Positions 10,979 through 20,077 of a DNA stretch of 64,000 nucleotides are shown here, piece by piece. The notes beneath the pieces were generated by a model. The model did not search any database, was not told the DNA's origin, and worked only from the letters and a program-made list of their open reading frames with translations. The position numbers and the translations under genes were made by a program. The stretch covers positions 4,757,424-4,821,423 of the forward strand of contig CAJSYZ010000001.1 in NCBI GenBank assembly GCA_910574455.1, written 5' to 3'. The stretch is from Trichaptum fuscoviolaceum. Taxonomy: Eukaryota > Basidiomycota > Agaricomycetes > Hymenochaetales > Trichaptaceae. The first letter of the stretch is position 1; every line of letters begins with the position of its first letter.

Positions 10979-12815
10979 AGGACTAGTTTCTTCCGGCGAA
11001 AATGGAGCCCATCCGTGGCCCGAGCTTATAAAGACGCGGTCAGACATGGTGAAATGGATTGAATTTCTCATTCAGTTGGTACAGCGAGATGACAGTGGCA
11101 AATCAGCAATCAAGTAAGTGTCATTCATGTTGCCAGCCTTCAAAGTATGTGACCAGGACATTCTCTTGACAGCCTGCCAGTAATGGGCCCGGCGTCTCCA
11201 TGTCCGACTCGGAGTCTCTTGCAAGTGCAGGGCCCGGGTTGAGGTCACAATCGGAGTTTGAGGTCGGACTAGGAGTTGGCAGTGGCAATTTGACGTCTGC
11301 CACTGAGGCGGAACCAGACACATCCAATTTGGAATTGTGAGTAGTGTTGCCAGCCTGAGCTTAATTGCATCTTGATGACATTCCATTCTACTGTCAGCGA
11401 GGCCGCCAGTGCCGGTGCCACTGGCAGTGGGGTGGCAAAACCTGGGTCGGACGTGGACTCCAAGCCGTCAAACAGTGTCGAAGACTTGAAAACGAACCTG
11501 TGAGTGACATTGCCAGTCTGTGTAGATTGCTTCTTATCTCTTTCCTATACCCAACTAGCGACTTGTCAGTCACCATGCTCAATGGGATAGGGGGCGACTT
11601 GGACAAAGCGGGCAAGGAATGGACGGACATTGGAGGAAAGCTGGTCGAGACTGCCAAAGTTCTCAACCAGGTGATAACAAAACTCAAGCATGGAGCGGCA
11701 GCTCGGGCGGCGAATCCTGATGAAAAAAAGAAAGTGGATGAACGGCTGGATCGGGCGATGCGGAATGTTGGATCTCAAGATCTTGAGAAAAAAAGGGAAG
11801 ATCTGAAAGCCACGAAAAAAAAGGCGGCCAAATCGGAGAACACGGATTACTCGGAGACAATAAAGACCTTGGAGGAGAAAGTCGATTCTCTCTCCAACGA
11901 GATACAACATATAAAGGACCAGGCAACCCTGAATTACCCGATGCTTGCGAGGGCTGCAGCTGAGGAGGGCATCCATGCGCTACACTCCGTCATGGCAGCT
12001 AATGTTAGCAAAAGGCTTGACAGTCAATTTGATATGATTCAAAGCACCACCGACAAGGTGCATCAAATGAACGAAAAGCTGGCTCGTTTGGAGACATTGG
12101 ATGCTGAACGGAAGGCGGACCAGACATTGGATGCTGAACGGAAGGCGGACCGCTCCAAAGACGACCTTTTGACGCGGACTATAGCATCGTTCGCTGTCAT
12201 GATACGCGAGCTTCAAATCATTGCCGTAGCAGCTGAATCGGTAAGTCATCTTGAAAGCTATTGCAAAACAAATTAAACTCATGAGTTCTCACATAGAGCG
12301 AAGCGGCAGCTTGTAGTATTAAACTACGACACGTCTTCGAGGACGCCAGGAACATTCTTTATATGGCTTTTGCCATTGTTTTCCCAAACAAATTCAAGAT
12401 CGAATCGGTTGCCCCTTTTGACATTACTGGTGATGGCGGTGTCAAGACAGCGGGGCTCATCAGAGGTGTAAACGAGCTTTACGCTGAGTTCACTGCCCAA
12501 CCAACCATGCGCCGGGACGGAAAGGTTCCCATTGCAAGGCATCTGTTTGATGACCTGCTCACCGCTTTACCTGAAAGCCTCATATCCTCAGAGAAAGCAC
12601 GCTACAAAGAGTGGTTAGCAGGGATTGAAGACAAGTTAGCAGACTTCCGCAAGGAGGATACGACATACAAGGAGGCGGTTAAGGCGAAAAAGAAAGCAGC
12701 GGAGGCGGAGGAGGAGACGACAAAGGACCCAAAGTGTAGTGAGGAAAAGAGGGGCCGGGCCGTGAAGACGCTGAGGGAAACCGAAAAGAAGCTGCACAGC
12801 TTGGTAGAGGGCGCG
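10979..12815 (+). pseudogene. Coiled-coil protein gene, 5' part, cut by Ty3 insertion
   Basis: The first half of a gene that continues at 20659. Exons judged from GT-AG and frame: one ending at 11114 (WPELIKTRSDMVKWIEFLIQ), about 11171-11338, about 11399-11501, about 11559-12239 and 12298 onward. The true start is not certain and may lie upstream. The two small middle exons are Ser/Gly/Asp-rich and partly built from intergenic words (CACTGGCAGTGG and GACTCGGAGTC are read as codons). The large exon is Lys/Glu-rich and strongly coiled-coil (residues with LEEKVDSLSNEIQHIKDQ), with a perfect tandem repeat of TLDAERKAD. The next exon holds FAIVFPNKFKIESVAPFDIT. The frame is open to codon GCG at 12813-12815, where the Ty3 LTR begins. 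No domain recognised. The gene looks healthy apart from the insertion, so it was probably killed recently. Confidence 0.62.
12811..12815. other. Ty3 target-site duplication, left copy
   Basis: GCGCG, repeated at 20654-20658. A 5-bp duplication is normal for Ty3 integrase. Confidence 0.9.
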
Positions 12816-13392
12816 TGTCAGGAATCCGCCTCAGGTTATTTTATTTCTTTTATTTTTCCTTTATTTTCTTTTACGATCATACTCCGAGTCGGATCCCCGA
12901 CATGTCCGGTCCGAAACCGGACTTTCTTTGACTCCGATTCTCTTCCTTTTTGCGTAGGTTACTTGCCTGTATGTTTGCAGGCCGCTAGGACAAGCGCCCT
13001 GCAAGCAATTCTCTTTTCTTTCTTTTCTTCCGCCACTCCGACTCGAACCTCCGCTCTACCGATGCGGGACCCCGACTAGAGCGGGACCCCGAACTCCGAC
13101 TTACGTCAGCGGTATAGGTCGGACCTAGTCGGATCAGGGTCCAGTGGCTTGGTACTGTATAGTTTTTGCCTTTGTTCATCAAAACCGCGGATCCCCCTGC
13201 GAAGCACTCCACTTTTGGCCTCTTGTAAAGTGCTTCTCAGGTGATGTGTTTATCTTTAGCTCTGATGTGTAGAATAGCTTAATTGACTTGTAAAGTGCTT
13301 CTCAGAGTGAGAACCACCGCTCATTGCGTCCGATCGTCGTCCGTGTCCGATTCAGGGTCTCGAAAGCGAAGGAACCACTCTAGGTCGTAACA
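12816..13392 (+). repeat. Ty3 5' LTR
   Basis: 577 bp, starting TGTCAGGAATCC and ending CTAGGTCGTAACA, preceded by the GCGCG duplication. It contains a possible TATA-like TGTATAG at about 13156 and the block CTTTTGGCCT at 13212-13221 that can pair with the primer site and so may mark the transcript start. An internal direct repeat, CTTGTAAAGTGCTTCTCAG, occurs at about 13222 and 13289. Confidence 0.95.
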
Positions 13393-13394
13393 TT

Positions 13395-13404
13395 AGGCCA
13401 AAAG
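13395..13404 (+). promoter_or_regulatory. Ty3 self-priming primer-binding site
   Basis: AGGCCAAAAG begins 2 nt after the 5' LTR and is the exact reverse complement of CTTTTGGCCT inside the LTR (13212-13221 and its 3' LTR copy). In Tf1-type elements the first 11 nt of the mRNA fold back onto the primer site and prime reverse transcription after cleavage. I do not see the usual tRNA-type site (TGGTATC-like) here. Confidence 0.7.
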
Positions 13405-13456
13405 TTTGTTCTTTCGACGCCCTGCGATTGCACCGACCGATTTTTGATCCCTCTGA

Positions 13457-14737
13457 ATGGGAAGATTCGGACAAGAAGACTCCGACGAAGATATGACCGA
13501 CCCGATCAACCCCGCGCAAGCAGCGCCTGCGCCAGGCGCTGCTCCGACTCCGACTCCGGGTGCTGCTCCCCCACAGGCCGCACCGCCGCCCCAGCAGAGC
13601 GGAGACCTCCCCCCAGACGTCCTCCAGGCTATCAATGATGCCACCCGACCTCTCCAGTCACACCTGCAGGAGGTGACCGCCGAAAACCAGCGCCTCCACG
13701 ACTTCATGAACCTGTTTGTCCGAAATGCGCAGGAAGGCGCGACCCGCACTCCCAAGGGTCCGAAGGTCGGTGCCCCGCCCGCGTTCTATGGGCGTACGCC
13801 GAAAGATAAGGAGGCGGAGAGTATCAGCTTTGAGGAGTGGTCGCAGAAGGTCCGACTTTATGTCCGGATGCGCCCCCAGGAGTTTGTAGGCAGTCCGACG
13901 ATGGCCTGTCTATGGGCCGCTTCGCTACTCCGCGGGCCCGCTGAACAATGGGCTCGTCCGCACACGACCGCCGCCCTCGAGGGCACCGAAGTCCCCGCTC
14001 TCATGACCGATTTGGAACTCTTCCTGGCGTCCCTCCAGTCCGCGTTCGGACGTCCGAACATCAAGCGCCACGCCGGACAGGAGCTTATGAAACTGCGCCA
14101 GGGCAAGGACACGGTGTCGGAGTATGCGGCGAAGTTTCGTGCATTGCTGGTGGAGTCGGAGGTGGACTGGGGGATGGAAGGGAAGATGTTGGTGTTCGAG
14201 ACCGGACTTAGCAGTCAGTTCCGCTACGATCTGGCGAGCAAGGAGATCCGGGAGACCAAGAGCTTCGACCAGTGGGTCCGACTGCTTTGCGAATACGATG
14301 AGGACTTGCGTGCGCGTCGGACTGGCTTCAAGCAGAACAACTGGAGTCCGAACTGGGGCTCCCGCTCGCAGACACACCACTCCGCTTCGCGCGGACCGAC
14401 TCGGGACCCCGACGCGATGGACATCGATCGCTTGAGCACTGAAGAGATGATGCGCCGCGGACTTTGCTTCCAGTGCGGTGAGCATGGACATCTGGCTCGA
14501 GACTGTCCGCAGCGGAGCAAGAGATCAAATGTCCGATCGAAGGTGGCTTCACAGACCATCGCCTCGTCGTCCACCGCTCCGCCCGCCGCCTCTGCGCCCG
14601 CCGCCGCTTCCAAGACACCGACTGCGACCCTCGAGGAAGTCCGCGACGAGACTCCGACCGTGAACGCCGCTCGCACTCCGACCGTTGACGAGATCGCCAA
14701 AGCGGTCGCTGCTGCTCTCAAGAGTCAGGGTTTTTGA
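13457..14737 (+). CDS. gag: Ty3 Gag polyprotein
   Basis: A 426-residue structural protein that packages the element RNA in virus-like particles. The N-terminus is Pro/Ala-rich (residues about 15-50). A retrotransposon Gag domain covers roughly residues 100-290, with a block at WAASLLRGPAEQW and the FRALLVESEVDW region. One CCHC zinc knuckle, C-x2-C-x4-H-x4-C (CFQCGEHGHLARDC), sits at residues about 337-350 (14465-14506). The leader from the primer site to this ATG is only about 50 nt; an in-frame ATG at 13493 is an alternative start. The reading frame ends in TGA at 14735-14737, directly after a slippery heptamer that moves ribosomes into pol. GTCCGA/TCGGAC hexamers are unusually frequent across gag and pol. 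Confidence 0.93.
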   Translation: MGRFGQEDSDEDMTDPINPAQAAPAPGAAPTPTPGAAPPQAAPPPQQSGDLPPDVLQAINDATRPLQSHLQEVTAENQRLHDFMNLFVRNAQEGATRTPKGPKVGAPPAFYGRTPKDKEAESISFEEWSQKVRLYVRMRPQEFVGSPTMACLWAASLLRGPAEQWARPHTTAALEGTEVPALMTDLELFLASLQSAFGRPNIKRHAGQELMKLRQGKDTVSEYAAKFRALLVESEVDWGMEGKMLVFETGLSSQFRYDLASKEIRETKSFDQWVRLLCEYDEDLRARRTGFKQNNWSPNWGSRSQTHHSASRGPTRDPDAMDIDRLSTEEMMRRGLCFQCGEHGHLARDCPQRSKRSNVRSKVASQTIASSSTAPPAASAPAAASKTPTATLEEVRDETPTVNAARTPTVDEIAKAVAAALKSQGF

Positions 14738-14773
14738 GTGGGTCTAGGCGCGCGGTCGTTCCGCCAAAGACCC
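14728..14773 (+). promoter_or_regulatory. -1 ribosomal frameshift site (gag-pol)
   Basis: The heptamer G GGT TTT (14728-14734, split by gag codons) touches the gag stop TGA. Slipping back one base reads GGG TTT TTG and enters pol in the correct frame. After a 5-nt spacer comes a two-part stem: GGGTCT (14740-14745) pairs with AGACCC (14768-14773), and inside it GGCG (14747-14750) pairs with CGCC (14762-14765). Slippery site, short spacer and stem together form a standard -1 frameshift module. Efficiency is unknown. Confidence 0.72.
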
Positions 14774-17700
14774 CGAACCGATTTTCGCTGTTAGATGATG
14801 ATGTGTCCGATCCCTCTGTGTACAATCGTACTTCGCTAATACACAAGAGTTTGCGTCGATTCATCCATGTCCCAGTGAGAATAAGTGACGGCCGAAAGAT
14901 TTTGAGCATGAGAGCGCTGCTAGACTGCGGTGCATTTTCGGTGATTATCAACCAGAAGTTGGTGCGGAAGTTCGGACTACGTACTCGTCCTCTCGACCGA
15001 CCGATCAAGGTGTACAACGCCGATGATTCGCTGAACCAGAGTGGTCCGATTACAGACCAAGTCCGACTTACTCTGGAGATCGGTGGACACAAAGAAGAAG
15101 TCGATGCCACAGTGGCAAACATCGGAGACTATCCGTTGATCATTGGGATAGATTGGCTACACCACCATAACCCGGAGATTGATTGGAACGACGAGACCAT
15201 TAGCTTTACGCGATGTCCGAACGAATGCCGCCCTGTCGAAGCGGCAAGAGTCGTAGAAGCCGGACAACCGCTACCCCGCGCCGTTCGCAAGTTGCGGGCC
15301 GCGCAATGCAAGAACAGTCGACAGATGCGACCGCGACCGCAGCCCCATGCGAGAGTCTGCGTTGCGGAAGTCGGTGATGATTCAGATGAGTCGGACAGTG
15401 AGTCTGACGACCTTGCGAAGATTCCCCCCGGATTTCGGTACTCCGAAAAGTACATGGACATCTACCATGACGCGGAGCAGTTCTATGTGGCGGACGATCC
15501 GGACTTTGTGCATAAAGTTGCGGCCTCGTATACCTGGTCGCAGGCGATTGCGGAGAAGTCGGCAGTGAAGGAGGGCGACAAGTCCTTCGAGGAGATGGTC
15601 CCCCCGCAGTACCGCGAGTTTGCGAAGGTGTTTTCTAAGTCAGAGGCCGAACGATTGCCCGAAAGGAAGCCGTTTGACCATGCGATCGACCTGGAGCCCG
15701 GATCGACCCCTTCGTACAGCAAGATCTATCCGATGGCACCGGCGGAACGTGCAGCCTTGAAGGAGTTCATTGAGGAGAACCTCCGCAAGGGCTACATCCG
15801 TCCGTCGAAGTCCCCCGCCGCTGCTCCGGTCTTCTTCATCAAAAAGAAGGATGGATCGCTTCGGATGGTTGTCGACTACCGAAAACTCAACGAGATCACC
15901 GTCAAAAATCGGTACCCGCTTCCCCTGACCACAGAACTCATCGATTCCTTGAAGAAGGCCCGCATTTTCACCAAGCTCGACTTGCGGGCCGGATACAACA
16001 ATATCCGCATCAAGGAAGGCGACGAGTGGAAGGCCGCTTTTCGGACTCAGGAAGGACACTTTGAACCGACCGTTATGACTTTCGGACTTACGAACGCACC
16101 CGCTACGTTTCAGCGGATGATGAACGAGCTCTTCAAGGACATGCTGGATGTTATTGTCATTATCTACCTCGATGACATCTGCATATTTTCGGAGAACGAG
16201 TCGGAGCATGAGGAACACGTTAAGGAGGTACTCCGACGTTTGGAAAAGTATGACCTGTTCTGTAAGCCCGAAAAGTGCGAGTTCCACAAGGACTCCATCG
16301 AGTACTTGGGTATGATCATTGGCTCTGGGATTATCTCGATGGATCCGAAGAAGGTCGAAGCGGTGGCCGACTGGCCGACTCCGGCGAAGGTGAAGGACAT
16401 TCAGGCTTTCTTGGGGTTCGCAAACTTCTACCGACGTTTTATCAAGGACTTCTCGAAGCTGGCGGTTCCCATGACCGAATTGTTGCGGAAGGATGTCCAG
16501 TGGCGCTGGACTACCCGCCAGCAAGAGTCCTTCGATGGTCTGAAGAAGAAGTTTGCTGAGGCACCGGTCCTTGCGATGCCCGACCTTGAGAAACCCTTCA
16601 TCCTCGAATGCGATGCTTCGGACTTCGCGACCGGAGCGGTACTTTCGCAGATCGGACCAGACGGTGACATTCACCCAGTGGCCTACTATTCGAAGTCCCT
16701 GGGCGATGCGGAGAGGAACTATGAGATCCACGACAAGGAGCTTCTAGCCATCGTCCGAGCCTTGGACGAGTGGCGGCACTATCTCGAAGGAAGTCCGCAC
16801 AAAATTGACATTGTGTCGGACCACCGCAACCTGCTCTTCTTTGCGGAAGCCCGAAACCTTACGAGACGCCAGGCCCGCTGGAGCTTGTTCCTTAGCCGTT
16901 TTGACTTTCTGATCCGTCACCGCCCCGGCCGACTTGGTGGAAAGCCGGATGCCTTGTCCAGGCGCGAAGATCTTCGTCCTGACGGACCGGACAATACGAA
17001 CAAGGTCCTGCTGGACACGAACCGCTTCTATACGTTGGCGATGCGACGAGGGATGGTCCGGGCAGAGGGGGATACGGAGTTGTTGCGAAGGATTCGGGAG
17101 TCCGAGAGGTTTGATGAGGAATTGGTCGAGGCGATTGAGAAGGTGAAGGAAGGGGCTCCGCGCGCGCTGGCGAACGATTTGGAGGAGTGGAACACGGAGG
17201 ATGGGCTGCTGCTGTACCGGGGTAAGGTCTATGTGCCGAAGGACGAGGAGATCCGCCGCGATATCGTCAAGTTACACCACGATTCGCTTCCGGTCGGACA
17301 TCCGGGTCGTTGGAAGACCTACGAGCTGGTGAGTCGGAACTACTGGTGGCCTGGTATGTCTACATTCGTCGAGCGGTACGTGTCGGGCTGTGACACTTGT
17401 ATGCGGACGAAGAACATCCCGCAACGTCCGGTGGGTCCGCTTCAGCCCAACGAAGTACCAGACGGACCGTGGCAGGTCATTTCATGCGACTTCATCACAC
17501 AGCTACCGCAGTCTGGCGAATACGACGCCATCTTTGTGGTTGTAGACCGACTCACCAAGCAGGCACACTTCATACCGACGACCTCAGACATTGACTCCGC
17601 GCGGACGGCCGACTTGTTTGTGTCCGAAGTCTGGAAACACCATGGCACGCCGCGCAAAGTCATTTCGGACCGGGGTACACAGTTCGTGTCCCGGTTTATG

Positions 17701-20035
17701 AAGGCGGTACTCCACCGACTCGGTATTGAGGGCGCAACGTCGACATCCTTCCACCCGCAAACGGACGGTCAGACCGAGCGGGTGAACCAGGAGTTGGAAC
17801 AGTATCTCCGCGCGTTCACTGACGTCCGACAGGAAAATTGGTCGGAGTTACTGTTGAAGTCCGAATTCAAGAGGACAACGCACGAATGTTTTATTGCTAA
17901 ACTAGTAGTCTACTTATACCATAGGCTTCGGATCTAGCTAGTAAATTTTATAGTAAATGAAATACTTTTGTGTCACCTCCATGTGACTGCGACGTGTGAA
18001 ACAAGTAAGAAACGCGACGGAAATCGCATACATCCAACACCCCCCCTCGATTGAGTCGTGTCAATTAGTAAAACCCTGCACCAAACCCGATGCAATTCCT
18101 TTTTCCGGTTACCGGGTGCTCCCCTTGACCGGGTTACCACACCCCCGAGCTCCTGTGCCTACACCGGCACCCTTTTCCTTATCCGGGCCTCCTTTACCAT
18201 AAGCCCACCCTTTTAAGATTCAAAGTCTGAGTCCGAGAGGTCAGCGCAAACTGCGTAAGCGGATTTGAACTTCGGTTCCGACTCGGGTTCCTGATCGGAT
18301 TCCGGCTTCTTCTTTGGGCAGTTGGCCTTTCTGTGCCCTGTTTTCCCACAGATCCAGCAGGTCCGGTCCTGGACTGCGAGTGCCGTCTCCGTTTGGGCGC
18401 TTTCGCCAAATGTAGCAGCCATGTGTCCGCGCCGAGCTTCCTCATTTAGTAATCTTTCGATCACAAAGTCAACAGTAAGCTGATCCGATGGTGTCGAGTC
18501 CAATGAGATCACGAGAGTCTCATACTCGGATCCTAAACCGGTTGTCAACGCCAAGATGACATCCTTCTCGCCAAGCGTAATGCCGAGTTCCTCCAATTCC
18601 CAATGGAGTCCCATGATGTAACTGATCCATTCCTGCATGGGCAGCTCTGGATCCTTAAGACTCGTGAGAAACTTCCGTTTGAGGGACATTTCGGTCGCAA
18701 GTCCGCGTGCACGATGCCGAGCTCGCAATTTGGTCCAAATTACTCGCGGATCCTCAATGCGGGTGATAGCCAATTGTGATGTCTCCATGAGATCAACCAT
18801 TATGGCATGAGCTACGGCCATTTTCCTCGCCGTTGCGTCATCGACTACGGATACCGCTGGTGCGCCGGTGTCCGAGGTCCCCCCCTTTTTCCCTTCCGTC
18901 TCCTTCCCACTCTCCTGCCCTTCGGCTTCCTTCTTCTTCCCATTCGGGTCCACCACTGACCACAGATCCTTACGAACCAGTAGGGCTCTCGTTCTCACGG
19001 CCCATTCCGAGTAGTTCCGAGTGCCTAATCGGCATATCTTGTGGCTGCTCCCCAGATGGTCGGACATAGTAGTGTGAGACAAGCAAGTCCGAAAGAGGTA
19101 AGTCACGGTGCGTCAAGACTTCGGTCGCGCAGCTTTAGAGCTCAAGGCTCATAACCTGTTGAAGTCCGAATTCAAGAGGACAACGCACGAATGTTTTATT
19201 GCTAAACTAGTAGTCTACTTATACCATAGGCTTCGGATCTAGCTAGTAAATTTTATAGTAAATGAAATACTTTTGTGTCACCTCCATGTGACTGCGACGT
19301 GTGAAACAAGTAAGAAACGCGACGGAAATCGCATACATCCAACAGTTACTGCCCATGGCGGAGTTTGCGCACAACACGCGAGCGCACTCCGCTACCAAGG
19401 TGTCTCCCTTTGCACTGCTGTATGGATACGACCCCGAGTTCACTATTGTACCGAGTGCCGGACTTTCGACGGTTCCAGCTGCGGATGACCGACTCGACCT
19501 GCTTCAGAAGGCTCAGGAGGACGCTCGCGCGGCCCTCGAAGTCGCAGCGGAGCGGATGAAGCGGTACTACGACCAGGGACATGCAGACACGCCGGACATC
19601 CGACCAGGAGACAAGGTATGGCTCGACGCACGGAATATCGCAATACCGGGCACGCGCAAGCTGAATCCGCGGAGACTCGGACCCTACACGGTTTTGCGGA
19701 AGATCGGACTCTTGAATTACGAGCTTCAGCTGCCCCCGACTATGCGGATTCACCCAGTGTTCCATGTGTCGCTTCTCACAAAGTATACACCGGACACTAT
19801 TCCTGGTCGCGTCCAGACACCGCCAGAGCCCGTAAACGTTGACGGCGACGTCGAATACGAAGTATCCGAAGTCCTTAATTCTCGCCGAAGCGGTCGAGGT
19901 CGGACTCTGCAGTATTTGGTTCGCTGGAAAGGCTATGGACCCGAGGAAGACCAATGGATCGATGCCGCGGACATGGAGCATGCCCCCGCCGTTATCCGAA
20001 AGTTCTATCGTCGGTACCCCGACGCCATTCGCTAA
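14734..20035 (+). CDS. pol: Ty3 Pol polyprotein (PR-RT-RH-IN-chromodomain), interrupted
   Basis: Expressed by the -1 shift, and split at 17852-19349 by the copia element. Protease near residue 64 has the catalytic Asp in LLDCGAFS (the usual Ser/Thr after Asp is Cys). Reverse transcriptase follows with VVDYRKLNEITVKNRYPLP and the active site YLDD at residues 478-481 (16165-16176). RNase H has ECDASDFATGAVLSQ near residue 627 and the DHRNLLFF block. Integrase has an HHCC finger near 17270-17400, then Asp near residue 919 (ISCDFITQ), Asp near 979 (DRGTQF) and Glu near 1016 (TDGQTERVN). The uninterrupted part ends at WSELL, and the rest resumes at 19350 with MAEFAHNTRAHSATKVS. The C-terminus holds IHPVFHVSLL and a chromodomain (about 19852-20022, YEVSEVL...YLVRWKGYG...W). 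Chromodomains tether integration to histone marks. No stop or frameshift besides the insertion. Confidence 0.93.
17847..17851. other. Copia target-site duplication, left copy
   Basis: GTTAC, repeated at 19345-19349 on the other side of the element, where it resumes the Ty3 integrase coding sequence. Confidence 0.9.
17852..18039 (-). repeat. Copia LTR (3' LTR in element orientation)
   Basis: 188 bp. On the plus strand it starts TGTTGAAGTCCG and ends CATACATCCAACA. By eye it is identical base for base to 19157-19344. Confidence 0.93.
18040..18052 (-). promoter_or_regulatory. Copia polypurine tract
   Basis: On the minus strand GAGGGGGGG directly abuts the 3' LTR, the correct place for the plus-strand DNA primer. 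Confidence 0.75.
18213..19067 (-). CDS. gag: Copia-type Gag (UBN2-like) with zinc knuckle
   Basis: A 284-residue protein starting at the ATG at 19067 (MSDHLGSSHKI); an upstream in-frame extension to 19106 has no better start. The first part has the copia Gag features NYSEWAVRTRALL and LWSVVDP. A Lys/Gly/Glu-rich linker replaces part of the usual loop. The block IWTKLRARHRA...LKRKFLTSLKD, the YIMGLHWELEELG region and LTTGLGSEYE follow the usual order of gag polypeptides of LTR copia type. The CCHC knuckle CWICGKTGHRKANC is near residues 241-254, ahead of an acidic Ser/Asp tail. The frame is intact and ends in a true stop, so Gag is not simply a truncated Gag-Pol. Its role would be RNA packaging into particles, perhaps together with the proteins of an autonomous relative. 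Confidence 0.9.
   Translation of the reverse strand: MSDHLGSSHKICRLGTRNYSEWAVRTRALLVRKDLWSVVDPNGKKKEAEGQESGKETEGKKGGTSDTGAPAVSVVDDATARKMAVAHAIMVDLMETSQLAITRIEDPRVIWTKLRARHRARGLATEMSLKRKFLTSLKDPELPMQEWISYIMGLHWELEELGITLGEKDVILALTTGLGSEYETLVISLDSTPSDQLTVDFVIERLLNEEARRGHMAATFGESAQTETALAVQDRTCWICGKTGHRKANCPKKKPESDQEPESEPKFKSAYAVCADLSDSDFES
19146..19156 (-). promoter_or_regulatory. Copia primer site, initiator-Met half-tRNA type
   Basis: On the minus strand GGTTATGAGCC directly follows the 5' LTR. It is complementary to the anticodon-loop region of an initiator methionine tRNA (GGCTCATAAC). Drosophila copia and yeast Ty5 are primed by such a half tRNA. The plus-strand sequence is not a tRNA gene. 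Confidence 0.7.
19157..19344 (-). repeat. Copia LTR (5' LTR in element orientation)
   Basis: 188 bp, identical to 17852-18039. Followed on the plus strand by the GTTAC duplication. Confidence 0.93.
19345..19349. other. Copia target-site duplication, right copy
   Basis: GTTAC, identical to 17847-17851. Confidence 0.9.
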
Positions 20036-20065
20036 CGAACGCGCGCGCTCTTTAGGAGCGCCCTT

Positions 20066-20077
20066 GGAGGGGGATAA
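20066..20077 (+). promoter_or_regulatory. Ty3 polypurine tract
   Basis: GGAGGGGGATAA directly abuts the 3' LTR and would prime plus-strand DNA synthesis. It lies about 30 bp after the pol stop. Confidence 0.75.

Larger units (their letters stand above)
17852..19344 (-). mobile_element. Gag-only Ty1/copia element, antisense in Ty3 integrase
   Basis: A 1,493-bp element with two identical 188-bp LTRs (TGTTG...CAACA), a GTTAC duplication, a primer site, one gag reading frame and a polypurine tract, all on the minus strand. Only about 170 bp lies between gag and the 3' LTR, so protease, integrase, reverse transcriptase and RNase H are absent. The layout resembles the gag-only TR-GAG type known in plants. 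Movement would need enzymes from an autonomous relative. Identical LTRs mean a very recent insertion, later than the Ty3 insertion it interrupts. Confidence 0.93.

Noticed and set aside
13925..14721. Several long minus-strand frames opposite gag (for example 188 and 165 codons)
   Set aside because: Shadows of the GC-rich Ty3 gag frame; Arg/Ser-rich text without domains.
15640..16731. 363-codon minus-strand open frame
   Set aside because: Exactly antisense to the reverse transcriptase/RNase H part of Ty3 pol; open because of GC-rich codon bias, with no protein family signal.
19141..19156. tRNA gene suggested by a CTCATAACC anticodon-loop match
   Set aside because: Only the primer-site complement is present; no acceptor, D or T arms. 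It fits a half-tRNA primer site.
19346..19981. 211-codon minus-strand frame
   Set aside because: Antisense to the integrase C-terminus and chromodomain.
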